This document shows, in pieces, positions 8,882 to 14,851 of a DNA stretch of 43,494 nt (positions are counted from its first letter, which is position 1; each line of letters starts with the position of its first letter). The position numbers and the translations under genes were made by a program. The stretch is taken from the NCBI GenBank assembly GCA_017549285.1, contig JAFYVE010000039.1, positions 1 to 43,494 of the forward strand, written 5' to 3'. The notes beneath the pieces were generated by a model. That model saw only the letters and a list, made by a program, of their open reading frames with translations, was not told where the DNA came from and searched no databases. Origin of the DNA: Clostridia bacterium. GTDB lineage: Bacteria > Bacillota > Clostridia > Oscillospirales > Acutalibacteraceae.

Positions 8882-9867
8882 TTATACAGTTCATTTGCCG
8901 TGCAATTCTCCTCGGTGTACCTCTTCTTTACGGTTCAACAGGCGAAATCATCACAGAAAAATCAGGCCATCTCAACCTCGGCATCCCCGGTATAATGTAC
9001 GTTGGTGCAATAAGCGGTGTTGTAGGCTCATTTATTTATGAAAACTCCTGCAATAATGATATTGCTCAGATGAATGCATTCCTTGCAGTTATCATCCCCC
9101 TTCTGTGCGCAATCGCAGGTTCGGTTATTATGGGCCTTATATACTGTTTCCTCACAGTTACACTTCACGCAAACCAGAACGTTACAGGTCTTGCACTTAC
9201 AACTCTCGGCATAGGCCTCGGCAACTTCCTCGGAGCTTCTCTCATCAACATCACAAAGAGTGAACTCCCCTCAATCGCACTCACAAAGACAAGCTCATTC
9301 TTCGCAACAAAACTCCCATTCGCAGACAAGCTCGGATGGTTCGGTGAACTCTTCTTCTCACACGATTTCCTGACATATCTTGCAATTGCTGTTGCAATTA
9401 TTTCTGCAATTGTGCTCAACAAGACAAGAGTGGGACTCAATCTCCGTTCAGTAGGCGAAAACCCTGCAACAGCTGACGCAGCAGGCATAAATGTTATCAG
9501 ATACAGATATGTTGCAACCTGCATAGGCAGTGCAGTAGCAGGCATCGGCGGTCTTCAGTACGTTATGTCATATGCCAGCGGTGTGTGGTCTAACAACGCA
9601 TTCGGTGACAGAGGATGGATGGCTATTGCCCTCGTCATTTTTGCTCTCTGGAAGCCCTCATTCGCAATTGTAGGATCATTCGTATTCGGTGCACTCTGTA
9701 ATGCAAACAACTACATTCAGGGGCTGGGTACCGAAACACAGGAGCTTTTCAAGATGCTTCCATACGTTGTTACAATCATTGTTCTTGTTATCACAAGTAT
9801 GAGAAAGAAACGTGAACATCAGCCTCCCGCAAATCTCGGACTCAACTACTTCCGAGAAGAAAGATAA
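8878..9867 (+). CDS. ABC nucleoside importer permease 2
   Basis: The second permease subunit (NupQ/YufQ-like, 329 residues) completes the importer. It starts with the family pattern LLYGSTGEIITEKSGHLNLG, has about eight hydrophobic segments, and carries the loop SVGENPATADAAGIN, which matches the coupling loop of its partner. AAGGAGG lies 7 nt before the start, and the start overlaps the previous stop. A strong terminator closes the operon. Confidence 0.9.
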   Translation: MIIQFICRAILLGVPLLYGSTGEIITEKSGHLNLGIPGIMYVGAISGVVGSFIYENSCNNDIAQMNAFLAVIIPLLCAIAGSVIMGLIYCFLTVTLHANQNVTGLALTTLGIGLGNFLGASLINITKSELPSIALTKTSSFFATKLPFADKLGWFGELFFSHDFLTYLAIAVAIISAIVLNKTRVGLNLRSVGENPATADAAGINVIRYRYVATCIGSAVAGIGGLQYVMSYASGVWSNNAFGDRGWMAIALVIFALWKPSFAIVGSFVFGALCNANNYIQGLGTETQELFKMLPYVVTIIVLVITSMRKKREHQPPANLGLNYFREER

Positions 9868-9878
9868 AATAAAATATC

Positions 9879-9914
9879 AGGACTGTCTCACTAAGCGAAG
9901 ACAGTCCTGTTTTA
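9879..9914 (+). terminator. Terminator of nucleoside importer operon
   Basis: A perfect 11-bp stem, CAGGACTGTCT / AGACAGTCCTG, is followed by TTTTATAT. Confidence 0.85.
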
Positions 9915-9916
9915 TA

Positions 9917-9948
9917 TAAAAAAATAAACCCCGTATAACACGAGGTTT
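9917..9948 (-). terminator. Terminator of minus-strand small peptide gene
   Basis: On the minus strand, AAACCTCGT / ACGGGGTTT forms a stem with one G-U pair. It is followed by TATTTTTTT. Confidence 0.7.
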
Positions 9949-9965
9949 AAAGTAAACTTTTCTTA

Positions 9966-10043
9966 TTAAAGACCAAGTACTGAGCCGAGTGATGAGAAAA
10001 GGTTAACAACCATCATAATAAAATTGTAGAAAGCTTCAAACAT
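9966..10043 (-). CDS. Tiny amphipathic peptide, 25 aa (peptide 5)
   Basis: A 25-residue ORF starts MFEAFYNFIMMVVNLF and ends SSLGSVLGL. It is preceded by ACGGAGG at 8-9 nt and followed by its own minus-strand terminator. Almost every residue is hydrophobic or small, with an Asn or Ser every three to four positions. This suits a membrane-seeking helix. It has no cleavable signal peptide and no recognisable domain. The pattern FIMxxVNLFSSLG resembles the peptides at 13309-14123. A possible promoter, TTGCAG-16-TATTAC, lies upstream near 10085-10112. A phenol-soluble-modulin-like or leaderless bacteriocin-like role is inference. It could also be a small membrane-stress peptide. Confidence 0.6.
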   Translation of the reverse strand: MFEAFYNFIMMVVNLFSSLGSVLGL

Positions 10044-10210
10044 AATTACATTCCTCCGTTAAATTTAATTCACAACTTGTGTAATAATAATACCACACAA
10101 ACCTGCAATATATGTTAACGGTTAGTGTATAGTTATTTAACATTATATGAATACTAAGCTTTTAATAATATATTGTTATTTGTTTCGTAACAAATGTATT
10201 AATAAGATAT
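10044..10210. other. AT-rich intergenic region with palindrome
   Basis: No gene is visible. The stretch contains the upstream region of the small peptide gene. It also holds a perfect palindrome, ATTTGTT-TCGT-AACAAAT, at 10178-10195, which could be a protein-binding site or a weak 3' stem for the minus-strand operon ending at 10211. Confidence 0.4.
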
Positions 10211-10558
10211 TTACATAAGTATGTATACAAGTGCAAGGATAATAAGCCAATCGGTTTTTTCCTGAGATAGTACGGAAAGTATAGCAACGATTATAAGGGC
10301 ATCCTTATCTGATGCAAATTTTCCCATAAAGCTCTGTTTCTTAGAAACAACAACAGTTTTTTCGGCATCATCAGTCTCGTCCTTTTCAATATTTACGGGC
10401 ATTGAATAATATTTCACATCATCGGGCAGAGGAATACTTTTTCTGACAGGGCTTTCATCCTCCTCAGCAACAATTGCAGCACGTTTTTTCATTTCACGCA
10501 CTCTTCGTGCCGCTTCCTCCTGCATTCTGAGCATATCGTTATATGTGTAATCAGCCAT
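10211..10558 (-). CDS. Small protein with C-terminal membrane segment
   Basis: This 115-residue protein is of unknown function. It opens with MADYTYNDMLRMQEEAARRV, a charged and probably helical region, followed by an acidic middle. The C-terminus ends in two short hydrophobic stretches (DALIIVAILSVLSQE and WLIILALVYILM), so it is likely membrane-tethered with the N-terminus in the cytoplasm. GAGGTGA precedes the start. It is the last gene of a three-gene minus-strand operon, 8 bp after its neighbour. I recognise no named family. Confidence 0.65.
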   Translation of the reverse strand: MADYTYNDMLRMQEEAARRVREMKKRAAIVAEEDESPVRKSIPLPDDVKYYSMPVNIEKDETDDAEKTVVVSKKQSFMGKFASDKDALIIVAILSVLSQEKTDWLIILALVYILM

Positions 10559-10566
10559 TATTCACC

Positions 10567-10884
10567 TCATAACAGACCTTTCAGAAGGCCGCTTTCACGA
10601 AGAATAGGAACAAGCCTTATGAGTCTGAGAATTTTAATAACTTCGTCTGCTTTCTGTTGTCTGTCTTCACTCAGTAGAGGTTTCATAGCTTCAACAAATG
10701 CTGTGCGTTCATCATTTCCCGATAAAAGATTTCCGAGCTTTCCTATATTGTCAATTGTTGAAGCATTAGTATTCTTTTGAGTCTGTTCATCGCTCCTGTT
10801 TGCTCCGAAAATTGCAGAAGCCGTATTCTGAAGCTGTTTTATATCGTCTTCAGACAATGAAGAAAGAATTTCACTTATTTCCAT
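10567..10884 (-). CDS. Small conserved-type hypothetical protein, 105 aa
   Basis: The protein begins MEISEILSSLSEDDIKQLQ and ends in a basic, Leu/Ile-rich helix (IKILRLIRLVPILRESGLL). The centre contains AFVEAMKPLLSEDRQQKADE. It is probably all-helical and cytoplasmic or membrane-associated. The ATG at 10884 follows GGGGAG and is preferred to a TTG five codons upstream, which would include the ribosome binding site. It overlaps the preceding gene by 14 bp, so the two are probably translationally coupled. No function can be assigned. Confidence 0.65.
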   Translation of the reverse strand: MEISEILSSLSEDDIKQLQNTASAIFGANRSDEQTQKNTNASTIDNIGKLGNLLSGNDERTAFVEAMKPLLSEDRQQKADEVIKILRLIRLVPILRESGLLKGLL

Positions 10885-11089
10885 TTCCCTGCTCCCCAAG
10901 TTTATTGAGTATATTTTTCACAGCAGGAGATTCAATCAGTTTTTTCATTCTTTCGGGGTCTGAAATGAGTTTTTTCACAGATTCATTCTGTGATTCGGTC
11001 ATATTCCCCGTTATTTCATCGAATAGTTTTTTATTTTCTTCGGTTGTATTTGTTTTTATCTTTTTTAAAATCTCATCATAATTATTCAT
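10871..11089 (-). CDS. Small helical hypothetical protein, 72 aa
   Basis: A 72-residue, highly charged protein, MNNYDEILKKIKTNTTEENK to the end, containing the segment LISDPERMKKLIESPAVKNI. This resembles short helical repeats in other small clostridial proteins. It has no signal peptide or membrane segment. CAGGAGG lies 7 nt before the start. It is the first gene of the minus-strand trio and diverges from the phosphoesterase gene, with only 41 bp between them. A possible -10 (TATAAT on the minus strand at 11110-11115) is the only promoter element seen. Function unknown. Confidence 0.65.
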   Translation of the reverse strand: MNNYDEILKKIKTNTTEENKKLFDEITGNMTESQNESVKKLISDPERMKKLIESPAVKNILNKLGEQGNGNK

Positions 11090-11130
11090 ATATATCCTCC
11101 TGAAAAATAATTATAGAAAGGTGATTCTAA

Positions 11131-11598
11131 TTGCGCATACTCGTTCTTTCAGACTCCCACGGCGATGTGATATCACTGAAAATGGCAATAGAAGCTGAGA
11201 AAACAGCACAGGCTGTCATTTTCCTCGGTGACGGCACAAACGACATTGAAGAAACTCAGAGTCTTTTAAGAAACAAAAAGACAATTATTGTTGGCGGCAA
11301 CTGTGACAGTGCGTTTGCACCATACCCCAAAAAAGCAATTGATGTATTCTGCGGTAAAAAGATTTACTGCACACACGGATATGCAGAACACGTCAAAACA
11401 GGACTTCAGATGCTCACTACGAAAGCAAATGAAGAAGGTTGCGATATTGCCGTTTACGGTCACACGCACACACCCTTTACATCATATGAAAACGGGCTTT
11501 ATATTATGAATCCCGGCTCTGTAAGGCAGAATTCATACGGTGTAATTGATATAGAGCCTAACGGTATAATATGTTTTACAAAAAAGATTATTACTTGA
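11131..11598 (+). CDS. YfcE/YsnB-family metallophosphoesterase
   Basis: A 155-residue cytoplasmic phosphodiesterase of the compact calcineurin-like YfcE/MJ0936 family. All metal-binding motifs are present in order: DSHGD near residue 8, GDGTND near 37, GGNCD near 55, THGY near 81 and GHTHTP near 111. NPGSVR follows, as is typical. The start is TTG, 8-9 nt after AAAGGTGA. These enzymes hydrolyse phosphodiesters in vitro and their cellular substrate is usually unknown. The gene diverges from the three small minus-strand genes. Confidence 0.88.
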   Translation: MRILVLSDSHGDVISLKMAIEAEKTAQAVIFLGDGTNDIEETQSLLRNKKTIIVGGNCDSAFAPYPKKAIDVFCGKKIYCTHGYAEHVKTGLQMLTTKANEEGCDIAVYGHTHTPFTSYENGLYIMNPGSVRQNSYGVIDIEPNGIICFTKKIIT

Positions 11599-11600
11599 TA

Positions 11601-11629
11601 TTGACATATAACTAAAAAAGGGGTAAAAT
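11601..11629 (+). promoter_or_regulatory. Promoter of membrane protein pair
   Basis: TTGACA (11601-11606), a 17-bp spacer and TAAAAT (11624-11629). It begins 3 bp after the phosphoesterase stop. Confidence 0.75.
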
Positions 11630-11661
11630 TTATAGTATATATTTTAATAGGAAGTGATTCT

Positions 11662-12519
11662 ATGGATTTCAAAAATTCACCTGCTTTATACTTAATAGCC
11701 GGTGCAATTCTTCTCTATGTCCTTGCTCAGTCCGTATTTTTCCTTGCAAAAGCATGGAAACACGGCAAAGAACTCGGAATTGACAAAAAGAAACTGCGTA
11801 ATTCAGTTACATCAAGTGCACTCTTCACAATTCCGTCAGCACTTTCAGTTCTTGCAACTGTTATTGCTCTGGCTCCCGCCATCGGTCTTGTAATCCCCTG
11901 GGTAAGACTCTCTGTTCTGGGTAACATCACATATGAAACTGTTGCCGCTACAGAAGCTATCAATGCATTCGGTATCACAACAGGTATTTCAGAAGCAGTC
12001 ACAGACCCCGAAGTTTTTGCCGGTGTTGCATGGGTTATGACAATCGGTATCTGTTTCTCTCTCGTTATTCTTCCCTTTGTTGCAAAGCCTCTTCACAAGA
12101 AATTCCTTTCAGCAGGCAAGAAGACAGAAGAAACTGCAGAAGCAAAAGAAGATGCAAAAACTGAAACAGTTGAAACCGAAAAGAAAGGCAAGAAAAAAGC
12201 AAAGCGTTCATTCGCAGGTTTTATTGACCACGTGACACCTGCTCTTTTCATCGGTCTTATCGGTGCTTTCATTTCAAACTCAATTCTCGGTGCAGGTAAA
12301 AAAGACGTTGCTCTCGACGGTGCAGGTGTACTTTCAGTTATAACACTTGCTACATCAGTTGTTGTTTCAATGGTTCTTGAAATTATTACGAAAAAATTCA
12401 AACTCACATGGCTTGAACCCTTTATTATGCCTATCGGTATGATACTCGGTATGGTGGCTGCAATCGTTTGCTACAACGTGCTTCCGCCCGAAATTGCAAT
12501 GCTTGAATGGAGGGGTTAA
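11662..12519 (+). CDS. Polytopic membrane protein, DUF5058-like
   Basis: A 285-residue integral membrane protein with about six hydrophobic segments, near residues 8-28, 52-80, 118-142, 190-210, 222-245 and 252-275. Between the third and fourth lies a highly charged loop of Lys and Glu (about 150-185). It has no ATPase motif. The start MDFKNSPALYLIAGAILLY and overall layout look like the uncharacterised DUF5058 family, an assignment made from memory. The downstream gene, 2 bp away, encodes another membrane protein, so the two probably form one transporter-like complex. The substrate is unknown. The amphipathic peptide genes follow downstream. Confidence 0.7.
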   Translation: MDFKNSPALYLIAGAILLYVLAQSVFFLAKAWKHGKELGIDKKKLRNSVTSSALFTIPSALSVLATVIALAPAIGLVIPWVRLSVLGNITYETVAATEAINAFGITTGISEAVTDPEVFAGVAWVMTIGICFSLVILPFVAKPLHKKFLSAGKKTEETAEAKEDAKTETVETEKKGKKKAKRSFAGFIDHVTPALFIGLIGAFISNSILGAGKKDVALDGAGVLSVITLATSVVVSMVLEIITKKFKLTWLEPFIMPIGMILGMVAAIVCYNVLPPEIAMLEWRG

Positions 12520-12521
12520 TA

Positions 12522-13211
12522 ATGGCTAAGACAAAGACTAAATCAGCAAGAACATATTATGATAAAGTCCATACATGGGGCAGAATATCAACTATTACAG
12601 CTCTTTGCGTGCTTCTGATGTTCCCTATGGCAATATGCCTTTATCTCGGCGTATTCCCTCCCTTTGAAAAGGTTTTCCAGGGACTTATGAAGGTTATTCC
12701 CCTTTACTGGTCAGTTGCAGTTGTTGAAGTTCTCTTCTACACTCCCATGCTCGGTGCAGGCGGAACATATCTTTCTTTCGTAACAGGTAATATCGTTAAC
12801 CTTAAACTCCCCTGTGCTATCAGCGCAATGGAAAGTGCAAAAGTAAAAGCAAACAGCGAAGAAGGCGAAGTTATTTCAACTATTGCAATTGCTACATCAT
12901 CAATCGTTACAACTGTAATTCTCGCTATCGGTGTTCTTGCATTTGCTCCGTTCCTTGAAACATTCACAAGCAGCGCACTGCTTATGCCCGCATTCAAAGA
13001 AGTTATCCCTGCACTTTTCGGTGCTCTGGGTGCAGGTTATTTCGTTGCACACTGGAAGATTTCATTCGTGCCCATCATATTCATGCTTATCATCCTTATA
13101 TTTGTTCCTACAATCGGCGCATCAACACTCATTTTCCCCGGTATTGTTGCTTCAGTTTTAGGTGCATTCTTAATGTATCAGGCAGGTATGCTTGACAAAA
13201 AAGAAAAATGA
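12522..13211 (+). CDS. Polytopic membrane protein, partner of the preceding gene
   Basis: A 229-residue integral membrane protein. It has a basic N-terminus (MAKTKTKSARTYYDK) and about six hydrophobic segments. A glycine-rich region, MLGAGGTYLSFVTGNIVNLK, lies between segments two and three and may be part of a pore or substrate site. The ATG at 12522 lies 7-8 nt after GGAGGGG and is preferred to an upstream ATG inside the previous gene. The tail is short and charged (DKKEK). It is almost certainly co-translated with the preceding gene. I know no function. A solute carrier or exporter is inferred only from topology. Confidence 0.7.
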   Translation: MAKTKTKSARTYYDKVHTWGRISTITALCVLLMFPMAICLYLGVFPPFEKVFQGLMKVIPLYWSVAVVEVLFYTPMLGAGGTYLSFVTGNIVNLKLPCAISAMESAKVKANSEEGEVISTIAIATSSIVTTVILAIGVLAFAPFLETFTSSALLMPAFKEVIPALFGALGAGYFVAHWKISFVPIIFMLIILIFVPTIGASTLIFPGIVASVLGAFLMYQAGMLDKKEK

Positions 13212-13244
13212 TAAAAAATCTGATTATAAATCTATTTTTTATAG

Positions 13245-13273
13245 TTGATTTTTGAAATTATAGATGGTATAAT
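13245..13273 (+). promoter_or_regulatory. Promoter of peptide 1 gene
   Basis: TTGATT (13245-13250), a 17-bp spacer and consensus TATAAT (13268-13273). It is followed after 20 nt by AAAGGAG. An A/T-only stem (about 13211-13242) lies upstream and may weakly terminate the membrane-gene operon. Confidence 0.75.
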
Positions 13274-13308
13274 ATAGCCATAAAAAAATATGTAAAGGAG
13301 TTAATACA

Positions 13309-13473
13309 ATGTTTAACGGCGGTACAATCAATATTGACAAGTATCTCGGTTGGTTTGAAAGAATCATCGACATCATTCTCAAACTCTTCGGTATGGGTTC
13401 ATCAAGCAATACAACTACAGCTGCTCCTGAAACAACAACAGTTGCAGTTCCCGAAACAACAACAGTTGCTTAA
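13309..13473 (+). CDS. Small amphipathic peptide with Pro/Thr tail, 54 aa (peptide 1)
   Basis: A 54-residue product. Residues 9-28 (IDKYLGWFERIIDIILKLFG) form an amphipathic helix with Asp, Glu, Arg and Lys on one face. The remainder is a Ser/Thr/Pro tail with two PETTTVA repeats. That tail composition matches the extracellular linkers of the dockerin proteins in this window, yet no signal peptide is present. It has its own promoter, AAAGGAG ribosome binding site and strong terminator, so expression as a discrete transcript is well supported. It resembles the three peptides downstream. An exported membrane-active peptide is the working inference. An intracellular membrane-bound peptide is the alternative. 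Confidence 0.72.
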   Translation: MFNGGTINIDKYLGWFERIIDIILKLFGMGSSSNTTTAAPETTTVAVPETTTVA

Positions 13474-13486
13474 GTCAAAACTATAA

Positions 13487-13519
13487 GACCGCCTCATTCA
13501 AGCGGGCGGTCTTTACTTT
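13487..13519 (+). terminator. Terminator of peptide 1 gene
   Basis: AGACCGCC / GGCGGTCT forms a stem, followed by TTTACTTTTT. Confidence 0.8.
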
Positions 13520-13596
13520 TTCACAAAGATTTTTTACAAAATGTTGAATATTTTTGTCATAAATATTAATTAAACAATAATATTCATTAAAAACTA

Positions 13597-13625
13597 TTGT
13601 AATATATGTTTTTTTGTGATATTAT
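13597..13625 (+). promoter_or_regulatory. Probable promoter of peptide 2-3-4 operon
   Basis: TTGTAA (13597-13602), a 17-bp spacer and TATTAT (13620-13625). It lies in a very AT-rich stretch about 30 nt before GAAGGAGG. Confidence 0.55.
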
Positions 13626-13667
13626 TACATCGTATTATAGTCCAAATTAGAAGAAGGAGGTCGTTCC

Positions 13668-13787
13668 ATGGAACAATTCACTAAAATAATTAATTTTATT
13701 ATGGGAATAATCGACCTGATCAAGAACTTTTTCAATAAACCAAACAATGATATTGATCAAAATCCCGAACCTCAGGAAAAGGTTTAA
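13668..13787 (+). CDS. Small amphipathic peptide, 39 aa (peptide 2)
   Basis: The first 25 residues (MEQFTKIINFIMGIIDLIKN then FFNKP) form a strongly amphipathic helix with lysines at 6, 19 and 24. The remaining residues are a polar, acidic tail (DIDQNPEPQEKV). There is no cleavable signal. An excellent ribosome binding site, GAAGGAGG, precedes the ATG. It is the first of three peptide genes sharing a promoter and a terminator. The core is the closest in the window to phenol-soluble modulins and aureocin-type leaderless bacteriocins in size and charge pattern. This is a resemblance of form, not shown homology. Confidence 0.72.
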   Translation: MEQFTKIINFIMGIIDLIKNFFNKPNNDIDQNPEPQEKV

Positions 13788-13848
13788 ATAACTACGTATT
13801 TTTGCGTTCTTACGCTTTTCATAAATTTACAAGTGAGGTGCAAATTTA

Positions 13849-13947
13849 ATGGAAACAGGTAAAATCTCATTCAAAGCTGATATTGAGCTCTTCTTTGACA
13901 GCCTTGCTAAGCTCATCAAGTCTTTCTTTGCATTCCTCGGAATCTAA
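13849..13947 (+). CDS. Small amphipathic peptide, 32 aa (peptide 3)
   Basis: A 32-residue peptide, METGKISFKADIELFFDSLA followed by KLIKSFFAFLGI. The second half is an amphipathic helix with Lys21 and Lys24 on the polar face and Leu/Ile/Phe on the other. It ends in FFAFLGI, like the core of the sister peptides. AAGTGAGGTG lies 7-8 nt before the ATG. It sits 61 nt after peptide 2 and 50 nt before peptide 4. No signal peptide, no Cys and no known domain. Confidence 0.7.
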   Translation: METGKISFKADIELFFDSLAKLIKSFFAFLGI

Positions 13948-13997
13948 GATTTCTGATTCAGCTCTGATTACACCAAATTCTTAAGGAGGAATATCTG

Positions 13998-14123
13998 ATG
14001 GATCTTTATGTAGTTACAAAAATAATCTATGCAATTCTTAATGTATTCTATAAGCTTGCTAATATGCTTGGCATCACAGCTTTCAACGAAAAGCTTACAG
14101 ACATTATGGCTGAACTTGCATAA
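13998..14123 (+). CDS. Small amphipathic peptide, 41 aa (peptide 4)
   Basis: A 41-residue peptide that opens MDLYVVTKIIYAILNVFYKL, continues ANMLGITAFNEKL and ends TDIMAELA. The length and two-part helical layout recall beta-type phenol-soluble modulins, while the charge is near neutral. AAGGAGGA lies 7 nt before the ATG. It is the last gene of the trio and is followed by a strong terminator. No similarity to a named family can be claimed without a search. Confidence 0.7.
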   Translation: MDLYVVTKIIYAILNVFYKLANMLGITAFNEKLTDIMAELA

Positions 14124-14139
14124 TTGATTTAAGAATAAC

Positions 14140-14168
14140 AGCCGGATACCTAAGGTATCCGGCTTTTT
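14140..14168 (+). terminator. Terminator of peptide 2-3-4 operon
   Basis: A stem of eleven or more pairs, AGCCGGATACC / GGTATCCGGCT, is followed by TTTTTCTT. Confidence 0.88.
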
Positions 14169-14240
14169 CTTATTATAAACAGATAATATGACTTACAATT
14201 CGATTATTTTACAAAATATGGCAATTATTTTAAAATCCTA

Positions 14241-14269
14241 TTGACAAACTATTCCCAATATGGTATCTT
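14241..14269 (+). promoter_or_regulatory. Promoter of abrB-like gene with flanking dyads
   Basis: TTGACA (14241-14246), a 17-bp spacer and TATCTT (14264-14269). Just downstream, GGATTC (14283-14288) and GAATCC (14296-14301) form a dyad, and TCCCAA/TTGGGA halves flank the -10 region. These could be operator sites, perhaps for autoregulation. Confidence 0.7.
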
Positions 14270-14331
14270 ATTGTCAGAATTTGGGATTCGTCTCCTGAAT
14301 CCGACAATTAATAATCAAAGGGATGTTAAGT

Positions 14332-14589
14332 ATGAAATCAACCGGTATTGTAAGAACTATTGACAGCGTAGGCAGATTTGTTATTCCTATGGAACTCAGA
14401 AGAAAGATGAACCTTGTAAATGCAGAAGATGCACTTGAGGTTTTTGTTGATGATGATAAAATCGTTCTCAGAAAATATTCTCCCTCGTGCATTTTCTGCA
14501 AAAGCCTTGACGATATTGTTGAATACAACGGTCAGAAGCTCTGTAAGGAATGCATCAAAAACCTTCTTGAGCTTGTATCAGAAGAATAA
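14332..14589 (+). CDS. AbrB/SpoVT-like DNA-binding regulator with Cys4 tail
   Basis: An 85-residue transcription regulator with an N-terminal swapped-hairpin AbrB domain (MKSTGIVRTIDSVGRFVIPM, then ELRRKMNL). The C-terminal part carries Cys53-x2-Cys56 and Cys71-x2-Cys74, a likely zinc site. AbrB-type proteins are dimeric or tetrameric repressors of transition-phase genes. In Bacillus they control antimicrobial peptide loci. The ATG at 14332 lies 9 nt after AAAGGG and is preferred to the ATG at 14323. Its position next to the small peptide genes makes them candidate targets (inference). It has its own promoter and terminator. Confidence 0.88.
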   Translation: MKSTGIVRTIDSVGRFVIPMELRRKMNLVNAEDALEVFVDDDKIVLRKYSPSCIFCKSLDDIVEYNGQKLCKECIKNLLELVSEE

Positions 14590-14593
14590 ACAC

Positions 14594-14628
14594 AACAGAC
14601 GGAACACATAGGCTTCCGTCTGTTTTTT
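14594..14628 (+). terminator. Terminator of abrB-like gene
   Basis: AACAGACGGAA / TTCCGTCTGTT forms a perfect stem running into a T6 tract, immediately followed by repeat copy R3. Confidence 0.88.
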
Positions 14629-14804
14629 GATAAATCAGAATTTGTAGAGCAAGTGAGGAGTTATGAATGAGGAGTGAGGAGTGAAGGAAGGGCTTCGCCC
14701 TTACCCATTATAATTCAAGCCGTAAAGCGGCTTCCGAAACTCCTAACTCCTAACTCCACACTCCTAACTTTTGTCGGGAGTCATCCCGACAAATTATTGT
14801 TTGT
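14629..14804 (+). repeat. Dispersed palindromic repeat, copy R3
   Basis: The arms are GATAAATCAGAATTTGTAG on the left and CATCCCGACAAATTATTGTTT on the right. Inside are an inverted pair of GAGGAGTGA / ACTCCTAACTCC tracts and a hairpin module at 14685-14737 (GGAAGGGCTTCGCCCTT ... GCCGTAAAGCGGCTTCC). The same module recurs at 26751-26807 and 43403-43456. The copy sits between two converging terminators. No gene is seen in it. Confidence 0.7.
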
Positions 14805-14810
14805 CACACA

Positions 14811-14838
14811 AAAAAACAGGGTGTTTTCACACCCTGTT
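14811..14838 (-). terminator. Terminator of the 324-aa repeat-linker protein gene
   Basis: On the minus strand, ACAGGGTG / CACCCTGT forms a stem followed by a T6-7 tract. Confidence 0.85.
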
Positions 14839-14851
14839 TTATTTTCAACAA

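Noticed and set aside
9165-9545. 126-codon minus-strand frame inside the second permease gene
   Set aside because: It is a shadow of a strongly supported membrane permease and has no ribosome binding site.
10178-10195. Palindrome as a terminator for the three-gene minus operon
   Set aside because: It is a perfect palindrome but has no T tract on the minus strand, so it is kept only as a possible binding site.
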